Source: CATQHQ01 sp965243805
GTDB lineage: Bacteria; Gemmatimonadota; Gemmatimonadetes; Longimicrobiales; Gaopeijiaceae
DNA length: 64,000 nt
NCBI GenBank assembly: GCA_965243805.1
Contig: OZ251577.1
Location: 3,038,001 to 3,102,000 of the forward strand
Direction of reading: 5' to 3'
In this document: positions 57,909-64,000 of the stretch, one piece after another
Layout of the letters: every line of letters begins with the position of its first letter
Position numbering within the stretch: the first letter of the stretch is position 1
Notes under the pieces: generated by a model
Database searches by the model: none
The model's input: the letters and a program-made list of their open reading frames with translations, nothing else
Told to the model about the DNA's origin: nothing
Position numbers and translations under genes: made by a program

Positions 57909-59288
57909 CTAGCGGGTCCCCGTGTCCAGGTCCACCAAGGGCGCCGAGTACTCGCCGGAGAAGCAGGCGTTGCAGAACGGACCGCCCTCGGCTACGGCTT
58001 CCAGCATCCCATCGAGCGAAAGGTAGCCCAGAGAGTCCACTTTCAGGTCGTCGGCGATCTCGGGCACCGAAAGGCGCGCACCGACCAGCTCGTCCCTGGA
58101 TGGCATGTCGATCCCGTAGAAGCAGGGGAACCGCACCGGCGGGCTGCCGATCCGCAAGTGAACTTCAGCCGCGCCTGCGCCCCGAATGAACTTGACCAAG
58201 CTGCGGGAGGTGGTCCCCCGCACGAGCGAGTCGTCCACGACCACGATGCGCTTGCCCGCCAGCACCTCCCGAACCGGGTTGTACTTGATCCGCGCGCCGA
58301 AGTCCCGGTCCGCCTGCGACGGCCGAATGAAGGTGCGGCCCACGTAGTGGTTGCGCAGAAGCCCCAGCTCGTAGGGGATCCCGCTCTGCTCGGCGTAGCC
58401 CAGCGCTGCCGAGTTGGCGCTGTCGGGGACGGCGATCACGCAGTCGGCTTCCGCTGGGTGCTCCCTGGCCAGCTGCCGCCCGAAGGCCCGTCGAGCGCGA
58501 TCCACGCTCATCCCCCACAGGTGGGAGTCGGGGCGGGCGAAGTAGACCAGCTCGAAGACGCACGGCGCCGCGGCCTTCCGGTGCAGCCCCGGGACCCCCT
58601 TCATGTCGCCATCCCGGAAGCGCACCATCTCGCCAGGCTCGATCTCCCGTGAGAACTCTGCGCCGATGATGTCCAGCGCGCAGGTCTCGCTGGCCACGAC
58701 GTGGCCGCCTCCGGGCAGCGTCCCCATCACCAGCGGACGGAAGCCTCGAGGGTCCCGGACGGCGTACATGTCGTCGCGCACCGTCACCACCAGCGAGTAG
58801 GCGCCCTCGAGGAAGTTGAGCGCGTCCCGAAGCTGGGCCTCGGCCGAAGGATGGCGGGAGCGCGCGACGAGGTGCACCACCACCTCCGAGTCCGAAGAGC
58901 TCTGGAAGATCGCGCCGTCGTCCACGAGCCGCCTCTTGAGGAAGCGGGCGTTGGTCAGGTTGCCGTTGTGGACGATCGACAGGTCGCCCTCCGAGTAGCG
59001 CACCACGATCGGCTGGGCGTTCGCCCGATGTCCACTCCCCGCAGTGGAGTAGCGAACATGGCCCACCGCCGTGGACCCCTTCAGGGACGCGATGCGGTCG
59101 GCGTCGAACACGTCGGAGACGAGCCCCAGCTCCTTGTGAAGGTGCGCCCGCCCGTCGTCCACGGCGCAGATGCCGGCGGCCTCCTGGCCCCGGTGCTGCA
59201 GCGCGTACAGCCCCAGAAAGACCAGCTCGGCGGCGTTCTCCGCGCCGCTCACGCCGACGATTCCGCACTCCTCCCGGGGGCCGCTCAC
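57909..59288 (-). CDS. purF: Amidophosphoribosyltransferase
   Basis: A 459-aa enzyme that starts purine synthesis by moving ammonia from glutamine to PRPP. The N-terminal nucleophile Cys8 (in PREECGIVGV) becomes residue 1 after processing of a seven-residue propeptide; the PRPP loop is VVVDDSLVRGTTSRSLV. Cysteines in PFCNACFSG near the end fit the [4Fe-4S] type of the enzyme, as in Bacillus. The start is GTG at 59288 overlapping the purL stop by GTGA. It is the last gene of the minus-strand operon and converges on comEC across 44 bp with no clear terminator. Confidence 0.97.
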   Translation of the reverse strand: MSGPREECGIVGVSGAENAAELVFLGLYALQHRGQEAAGICAVDDGRAHLHKELGLVSDVFDADRIASLKGSTAVGHVRYSTAGSGHRANAQPIVVRYSEGDLSIVHNGNLTNARFLKRRLVDDGAIFQSSSDSEVVVHLVARSRHPSAEAQLRDALNFLEGAYSLVVTVRDDMYAVRDPRGFRPLVMGTLPGGGHVVASETCALDIIGAEFSREIEPGEMVRFRDGDMKGVPGLHRKAAAPCVFELVYFARPDSHLWGMSVDRARRAFGRQLAREHPAEADCVIAVPDSANSAALGYAEQSGIPYELGLLRNHYVGRTFIRPSQADRDFGARIKYNPVREVLAGKRIVVVDDSLVRGTTSRSLVKFIRGAGAAEVHLRIGSPPVRFPCFYGIDMPSRDELVGARLSVPEIADDLKVDSLGYLSLDGMLEAVAEGGPFCNACFSGEYSAPLVDLDTGTR

Positions 59289-61705
59289 GGTTGAGCGCCG
59301 TCCAGTGCTCCGCCGTCCGGCCCGCCTCCCTCCATGATGCCGGGCACGCAACCGAAGTAGCGATCGCCAAGGACGGCAAGGGCAAGGCGCAGCTCGCAGG
59401 ACCTGGTGACGACCTCCAGCGCGCCGTCGATCTCGCCCACGCTTCCGATCTGCCGGACCGGCACGCCGTGCTCCTCCGCGACGGCTTGAACGGCGGCGGC
59501 GTCTCCCGGGCGACAGCTGGCCACGACCCGGCCGTGATCCTCCCCAAAGAGCAGGGCCGAATCCGGCAGCTCGTCCTCGAAGCGCACCGATGCCCCAAGG
59601 CCGGGACCCGTCCTCGCGGCCCCCAAGCAGCACTCGGTGAGCGCGGCGGCCAACCCCCCGTGGGAGACGTCGTGGGCCGACGCCAGCAGCCTCCGCCGGG
59701 CGAGTGCCGCCAGACAGCGCTGAAGGGCGCGCTCCGCCTCCAGGTCCACAGTGGGGGGCTGGCCGGCGGTCGCGCCGTGGACCCGGTACAGGTACTCGGA
59801 GCCGCCCAGCTCGCCCCGGTTGGCTCCCAGCAGCACGACCACGTCGCCGGGGTTCCGAAACGCATGGCCCACCAGCGCCGACAGGTCGTCCACCACGCCC
59901 ACCATCCCGATCACGGGGGTCGGGTGAACGGCGGTCCCATCGGTTTCGTTGTAGAACGACACGTTGCCGCCGGTGACGGGAGTGCAGAAGAAGGCGCAGG
60001 CGTCGCGCATCCCCAGCACGGCTTCCCGGAACTGGTAGCGGATCTCGGCCTTCAGCGGGCTTCCGAAGTTCAGGTTGTTGGTGACCGCCAGCGGAACCGC
60101 GCCAGCGCAGGCCAAGTTGCGCGCCGCCTCGGCCACCGCGCCCATAGCCCCGGCGCGGGGGTCCAGGTAGGTGTGGCGGCCGTTGCAGTCGGTGGTGGCG
60201 GCCACCCCTCGGTTGGTGCCCGGGATGCGCACCACGCCGGCGTCGCCTCCGGGCCGGGCCGCCGTGTCGCCCCGCACCGTGGTGTCGTACTGCTCGTACA
60301 CCCACTGCTTCGACGCCACGTTGGGCGAGCCCACCACGGCGAGGAAGGCGTCTTCCAGAGCGGCCCTGCGTTCTGCGTCGGGGGTGCGCCGGGCCTCAGG
60401 CGCGCGCTGAGCCTCAGGCGTGCGCCGGGCGTCGGAGGTGCGCCGGGCGTCGTCGTCGGCGGGCGGCGGCTCGATCCACTGGGACAAGTCCATGGCGCGA
60501 AGCGTCTGCGCCTCCGCCGATTCCTGGCCGGCTCGTTCGTACGTGGGGCACTCCTCGGTGAGAGGCAGGGCGGGGATGTCCGCCACCACGACCCCGGCCT
60601 CCAGCACCCGGAACTTGCCCGTGTCCGTCACCCGCCCGACGACGGCGGCCTCCAACTCCCACTTCTCCAGGATCGCCCGGACGGCCTCCTCTCGGCCCAC
60701 TCGTGCCACCACCAGCATCCGCTCCTGGGACTCGGACAGCAGGATCTCGTAGGGCGTCATGCCCGGCTCCCGAACGGGTACTCGCGCCACGTCGATCTCG
60801 ACCCCGGTTCCCGACCGGCTCGCCATCTCGGCGCCGCTGGAGACCAGGCCGGCGGCCCCCATGTCCTGAATCCCGACGATCGCGCCGCTGGCGATCAGCT
60901 CCAGAGACGCCTCCAGCAACAGCTTCTCGGTGAACGGATCGCCCACCTGCACCTGGGGCCGGCTGGACTCGTTCTCGGCCGAGAGTTCGTCGGAGGCGAA
61001 GGTGGCGCCGTGGATTCCGTCCCGACCGGTCCGGGCGCCCACGGCCATGAGGGGGTTGCCGACGCCCTCCGCCGTGCCTCGGATCAGCTCTTCCTTGCGC
61101 ATCAGCCCCAGGCACATGGCGTTGACCAGCGGGTTGCCCTCGTACCCCCGGTCGAACCACGTCTCGCCTCCCAAGCTGGGAATGCCCACGCAGTTGCCGT
61201 AGTCTCCCACGCCCTTCACCACGCCGGCGAAGAGGTAGCGGACCCGAGGACTGTCCAGATCGCCGAAGCGCAACGAGTTGAGCGTGGCCACGGGGCGGGC
61301 TCCCATCGTGAACACATCTCGCAAGATGCCGCCGACCCCCGTCGCCGCTCCCTGGTACGGCTCCACCGCCGAGGGATGGTTGTGGGACTCGATCTTGAAC
61401 GCCAGCGCCCATCCGTCTCCCACGTCCACGACGCCAGCGTTCTCGCCGGGACCCTGGATCACCCACGGCGCCTCCGTGGGCAACAGCCGCAGCAGCGGCT
61501 TCGAGTTCTTGTAGCCGCAGTGCTCCGACCACATCGCCGAGAACACCCCCAGCTCGGTGAAGGTGGGGACGCGCCCGAGAACCGCCAGAAGATGCCGGTA
61601 CTCCTCCGGTGAGATCCCGTGCTCCTCGACCAGCGCCGGGGTGATGGGGGGATCGCCCGGACGAGGGAGCGGGGCAGGCGTCATCGCACGCCGACGCCTC
61701 GTCAT
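59285..61705 (-). CDS. purL: Phosphoribosylformylglycinamidine synthase subunit PurL
   Basis: An 806-aa small-type PurL, which works with PurS and PurQ to convert FGAR to FGAM. It has MWSEHCGYKNSKPLL, GPGENAGVVDVGDGWALAFK, ESHNHPSAVEPYQGAATGVG and GGDVSFYNE-type sequence (here GGNVSFYNETDG). A four-unit repeat-made insertion lies near the middle (60375-60446), making the protein longer than most small PurL proteins. The start is ATG at 61705, overlapping purQ by ATGA; a second Met seven codons on is an alternative. Confidence 0.97.
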   Translation of the reverse strand: MTRRRRAMTPAPLPRPGDPPITPALVEEHGISPEEYRHLLAVLGRVPTFTELGVFSAMWSEHCGYKNSKPLLRLLPTEAPWVIQGPGENAGVVDVGDGWALAFKIESHNHPSAVEPYQGAATGVGGILRDVFTMGARPVATLNSLRFGDLDSPRVRYLFAGVVKGVGDYGNCVGIPSLGGETWFDRGYEGNPLVNAMCLGLMRKEELIRGTAEGVGNPLMAVGARTGRDGIHGATFASDELSAENESSRPQVQVGDPFTEKLLLEASLELIASGAIVGIQDMGAAGLVSSGAEMASRSGTGVEIDVARVPVREPGMTPYEILLSESQERMLVVARVGREEAVRAILEKWELEAAVVGRVTDTGKFRVLEAGVVVADIPALPLTEECPTYERAGQESAEAQTLRAMDLSQWIEPPPADDDARRTSDARRTPEAQRAPEARRTPDAERRAALEDAFLAVVGSPNVASKQWVYEQYDTTVRGDTAARPGGDAGVVRIPGTNRGVAATTDCNGRHTYLDPRAGAMGAVAEAARNLACAGAVPLAVTNNLNFGSPLKAEIRYQFREAVLGMRDACAFFCTPVTGGNVSFYNETDGTAVHPTPVIGMVGVVDDLSALVGHAFRNPGDVVVLLGANRGELGGSEYLYRVHGATAGQPPTVDLEAERALQRCLAALARRRLLASAHDVSHGGLAAALTECCLGAARTGPGLGASVRFEDELPDSALLFGEDHGRVVASCRPGDAAAVQAVAEEHGVPVRQIGSVGEIDGALEVVTRSCELRLALAVLGDRYFGCVPGIMEGGGPDGGALDGAQP
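60375..60446 (-). repeat. 4 x 18-bp in-frame tandem repeat inside purL
   Basis: Four 18-bp units encode DARRTS/DARRTP/EAQRAP/EARRTP-like hexapeptides between the two halves of PurL, immediately after SQWIEPPPADD. Confidence 0.85.
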
Positions 61706-62403
61706 CCCGCGCCGACGCCAACAGGCGCGTTCGTCAGCGACTGGAAGAATGGCAGGCCGTCGGCGGAGCCCAGGAGCGCTTCCACGGCTCGGTCGGGGTG
61801 CGGCATCATCCCCAGGACGTTCCCGCTGGCGTTCACGATTCCGGCGATCTGGTTCAGCGATCCGTTCGGGTTCGCCGCTGGCCCTGTGTGGCCCCGGGCG
61901 TCGCAATAGCGGAACGCGACGCGGCCTTCGGCTTCCAGGGCGACCAGGGTGGCCGGGTCGGCGTAGTAGGCGCCGTCCGCATGGGAGAGGGGCATCTGGA
62001 TCACCTGCCCAACGCGGTAGGTGCTGGTGAACGGGGTGTCGTCGCGCTCCACCTGCAGGAAGCAGTCGTGGGACTGGAAGCGGAGCGACCGGTTGCGCAG
62101 AAGGGCGCCCGGCAACAGCCCGGCTTCGCACAGAACCTGGAAGCCGTTGCAGATCCCCACCACCGGTCCGCCCTCCGCGGCGAACTTCGCCACCGCCTCC
62201 ATGACCGGGCTGAAGCGCGCGACCGCGCCGGGCCGCAAATAGTCCCCATGAGCGAAGCCGCCAGGCACGATCACCGCCTCGGCATCGCCCAAGCTCTGCT
62301 CCCGGTGCCAGACGTACCGGGGCTCCCCGCCGGCCAGCTCCACCGAACGGAAGCAGTCCTGGTCGCAGTTGGACCCCGGAAAGGTGAGAACGGCGACCCT
62401 CAC
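61702..62403 (-). CDS. purQ: Phosphoribosylformylglycinamidine synthase subunit PurQ
   Basis: A 233-aa class I glutamine amidotransferase that supplies ammonia to PurL. It starts VRVAVLTFPGSNCDQD, has VPGGFAHGDYLRPGA, the nucleophile in VVGICNGFQVLCEAG (Cys about residue 90) and the His-x-Asp of MMPHPDRAVE. The start is GTG at 62403, overlapping the purS stop by GTGA. Confidence 0.97.
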   Translation of the reverse strand: MRVAVLTFPGSNCDQDCFRSVELAGGEPRYVWHREQSLGDAEAVIVPGGFAHGDYLRPGAVARFSPVMEAVAKFAAEGGPVVGICNGFQVLCEAGLLPGALLRNRSLRFQSHDCFLQVERDDTPFTSTYRVGQVIQMPLSHADGAYYADPATLVALEAEGRVAFRYCDARGHTGPAANPNGSLNQIAGIVNASGNVLGMMPHPDRAVEALLGSADGLPFFQSLTNAPVGVGAG

Positions 62404-62732
62404 GGGCTCGGCTCCCCGACCGGCACGCCGGCGCTCCCAGAGCTCTCCGCCGGCACGCTGGTGCTCCCAGGCTCCCCAACCGGCACGCTGGCGCTCACCC
62501 GAAAGTCCTCCGTCACGGGGTTGGCCAGGAGCTTCCGGCACATCTCCCGTGCGCTGGCGGCGGCGGCTTCGGCCGAGTCGGCGTCCACGTCCAGGTGGAT
62601 TGCCTTGCCGACCCGCACGTCGGCCACCGAATCCCAACCCAGCGACGACAGGGCGTGGTGGACCGCCTTCCCCTGGGGGTCCAGCAGGCCGGGACGGGGG
62701 ACGACCAGCACTTCGACTCTGAATCGGCTCAA
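62400..62732 (-). CDS. purS: Phosphoribosylformylglycinamidine synthase subunit PurS
   Basis: A 110-aa protein whose first 80 residues are PurS (FRVEVLVVPRPGLLDPQGKA, then DVRVGKAIHLDVDA and CRKLLANPVTEDFRV). PurS bridges PurL and PurQ. The last 30 residues are a repeat-made tail absent from ordinary PurS. The start is TTG at 62732, overlapping the pssA stop by TTGA. Confidence 0.94.
   Translation of the reverse strand: MSRFRVEVLVVPRPGLLDPQGKAVHHALSSLGWDSVADVRVGKAIHLDVDADSAEAAAASAREMCRKLLANPVTEDFRVSASVPVGEPGSTSVPAESSGSAGVPVGEPSP
62410..62499 (-). repeat. 3 x 30-bp in-frame tandem repeat at purS 3' end
   Basis: Three 30-bp units encode VPVGEPGSTS-like decapeptides that form the PurS tail; the array ends eight bases before the purS stop codon and the purQ start. 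Confidence 0.85.
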
Positions 62733-63616
62733 CGGATGCGCTCCTTCCAGCCTTGGGTTCCCGGCGAGAGGTCGTGGTAGTCCACCTCCCGGGGCTCCAG
62801 GGCGTCGTCGCGGTCCTCCTCGTCCTCGTCCAGCAGGGGGTCCCGGTCCGGCAACCGTTCCAGCAGGCCCATGAAGGCCGACCTGCACAGCCCCCATGTG
62901 GTGTACGCGACCAGGGAGGGGAAGAACCAGTAGCGGGGGAACGAGATCGCCAGCAGCGCGCCGGCAGCCATCAGGGCGGTGGTCGCCAGCCCTCGTCGGC
63001 TTCGCAGGGCGATGCGCGGCACCTTGGCGTAGGGGATGTGGCTCAGCATGAGCACCGACATCAGCACCATGACGAGAACCATGATCCGGGGCCAGGGCGC
63101 CGTCCCCAGGTGCTGCTGGAAGAGGGCGGTTTGGGAAAAGGGGTAGTGGGTGGCCAGGATCATGGCGGCCGTGGGAGACGGCAGGCCGTGGAAGTGGCGC
63201 TTCGCCTCGCCGCCCTGCTCCATGTTGAAGCGAGCCAGCCGGACGACCACCGCGGTCACGTAGGCGAAGCCGACCACCCACCCCCACTCCGACTCCCGAA
63301 AGTACAGGGTGATCATGATCAGGGCCGGGGCGACGCCGAACGACACCGCGTCCACCAGCGAGTCCAGCTCCGCGCCGAACGCCGATCCCGTGCGCGTGAA
63401 GCGCGCGATCCGCCCGTCCAGCAAGTCCAGCGTCGCAGCGAAGACGATGAACCAACCGGCCCAGGCGAAGTCGCCCCGAGTTGCCGCCACCATGGCGTAG
63501 ACGCCGAAGAAGAGGTTCCCCAGGGTGAACGCCGACGGCACGATGATGACCCCGCGCTGCAACGTTTGCCGCGAACGCTGGGGTACGTTGCGAAGGCGAC
63601 GGGCGGCAGGCCTCAT
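62729..63616 (-). CDS. pssA: CDP-diacylglycerol--serine O-phosphatidyltransferase
   Basis: A 295-aa integral membrane CDP-alcohol phosphotransferase that makes phosphatidylserine. The family motif D-G-x2-A-R-x8-G-x3-D-x3-D is complete in DLLDGRIARFTRTGSAF and the residues that follow. There are about seven or eight helices and a charged C-terminal tail (LLDEDEEDRDDALEPRE). The ATG at 63616 overlaps the psd stop by ATGA. With psd it forms the phosphatidylethanolamine route, sharing a transcript with purSQLF. Confidence 0.95.
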   Translation of the reverse strand: MRPAARRLRNVPQRSRQTLQRGVIIVPSAFTLGNLFFGVYAMVAATRGDFAWAGWFIVFAATLDLLDGRIARFTRTGSAFGAELDSLVDAVSFGVAPALIMITLYFRESEWGWVVGFAYVTAVVVRLARFNMEQGGEAKRHFHGLPSPTAAMILATHYPFSQTALFQQHLGTAPWPRIMVLVMVLMSVLMLSHIPYAKVPRIALRSRRGLATTALMAAGALLAISFPRYWFFPSLVAYTTWGLCRSAFMGLLERLPDRDPLLDEDEEDRDDALEPREVDYHDLSPGTQGWKERIR

Positions 63617-64000
63617 CGAACGTTGCCCGAGACCGGGGGGTTGCCCGACGGGTTGCCCGAGACCGGGGGGACGCCCGACGGGACCCGGGCCACGGGAGAC
63701 TCGCCGCCCCGCACCACATCGCCGGGTGCCACCGCCACGGACCACTCGGGCGGCACGAAGAGCTCCACCCTGGAGCCGAAGCGGATCAGGCCGATACGGT
63801 CGCCCTTGGCCAGCGGATCGCCCTCCCTCGGGTACGTGACGATCCGGCGGGCGACGAGCCCGGCAATCTGGCGCACGAGAACGGGTCCCCAAGCGGTCGC
63901 GATTCCCAGCGAGGCCTGCTCGTTCTTGGCGCCGGCTTCAGGTCGCCAAGCGGCCAGGAACCGGCCGGGCCGACGGTCACGATGAGCGACGACGCCCCCG
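63613..64000 (-). CDS. psd: Phosphatidylserine decarboxylase, C-terminal part
   Basis: The gene enters from the right edge; 128 codons and the stop are in the window. The visible part contains RPGRFLAAW and KNEQASLGI, then IAGLVARRIVTY and the self-cleavage site RFGSRVELFVP (Gly-Ser), where Ser becomes the pyruvoyl group. This is the short proteobacterial/archaeal-like Psd type with FGS rather than LGST. The last 25 residues are a 30-bp repeat-made tail (GNPSGNPPVSGN). The enzyme converts phosphatidylserine to phosphatidylethanolamine. Confidence 0.93.
   Translation of the reverse strand, partial: GGVVAHRDRRPGRFLAAWRPEAGAKNEQASLGIATAWGPVLVRQIAGLVARRIVTYPREGDPLAKGDRIGLIRFGSRVELFVPPEWSVAVAPGDVVRGGESPVARVPSGVPPVSGNPSGNPPVSGNVR
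63622..63681 (-). repeat. 2 x 30-bp in-frame tandem repeat at psd 3' end
   Basis: Two 30-bp units differing at few positions encode PSGVPPVSGN- and PSGNPPVSGN-like decapeptides just before the psd stop. Confidence 0.85.

Overview
The window is one continuous, very G+C-rich bacterial chromosome segment. Almost every gene overlaps the next by four bases (ATGA, GTGA or TTGA). The window encodes the division and cell-wall (dcw) cluster of a meso-diaminopimelate cell wall, several envelope proteins with Sec or lipoprotein signals, an outer-membrane barrel candidate and a Sec-type formate dehydrogenase. Together with DUF4097, DUF2911 and TPR genes this fits a Gram-negative phylum such as Gemmatimonadota. 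That placement is an inference from gene content and was not tested by phylogeny.

Layout. (1) Positions 1-11727 (minus strand): a formate operon running from a NuoEF-like beta subunit through a selenocysteine-containing formate dehydrogenase alpha subunit (in-frame TGA at 8867-8869 followed by a SECIS hairpin), then a surface-modification module (SxtJ membrane protein, two tandem SGNH hydrolases, DUF5989, a NodU/CmcH-type carbamoyltransferase), then formate--tetrahydrofolate ligase and a two-subunit Na+/solute symporter cut by the window edge. (2) 11901-15171 (plus): fdhD, a mobA-mobB fusion and a membrane acyltransferase, so the maturation genes of the molybdenum/tungsten enzyme are divergent from its structural genes. 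(3) 15161-19568: a small coiled-coil membrane protein, DUF4097 and DUF2911 proteins and a secreted TPR protein with its own promoter and strong terminator. (4) 19738-43348 (plus): promoter, three MraZ boxes, mraZ-rsmH-ftsL-ftsI-murE-murF-mraY-murD-ftsW-murG-murC-ftsQ-ftsA-ftsZ, then an M23 peptidase, an unknown membrane protein, ftsY and recG. (5) 43540-57864 (plus): Rpn-like nuclease, asnS, a 2-hydroxyacid dehydrogenase, alr, cdd, a lipoprotein/outer-membrane-protein pair, mtaB, miaB, an O-antigen ligase-like gene of lower G+C, and comEC. (6) 57909-64000 (minus): psd-pssA-purS-purQ-purL-purF.

Functionally, the first region couples formate oxidation (fdh, fdhD, mobAB) with formate activation onto tetrahydrofolate (fhs). 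The last region makes phosphatidylethanolamine and purines. The centre builds peptidoglycan and the divisome, and alr would supply D-alanine.

Two observations stand out. The first is the selenocysteine codon that would split fdhA in a naive annotation. The second is a recurring pattern of short in-frame tandem repeats (units of 9, 12, 15, 18, 21 or 30 bp) placed in termini or loops of otherwise conserved core proteins (FdhA, MobAB, RsmH, MurF, FtsQ, FtsY, RecG, PurL, PurS, Psd, a dehydrogenase) and at the AsnS start. I see no CRISPR array, insertion sequence, tRNA or rRNA in the window.
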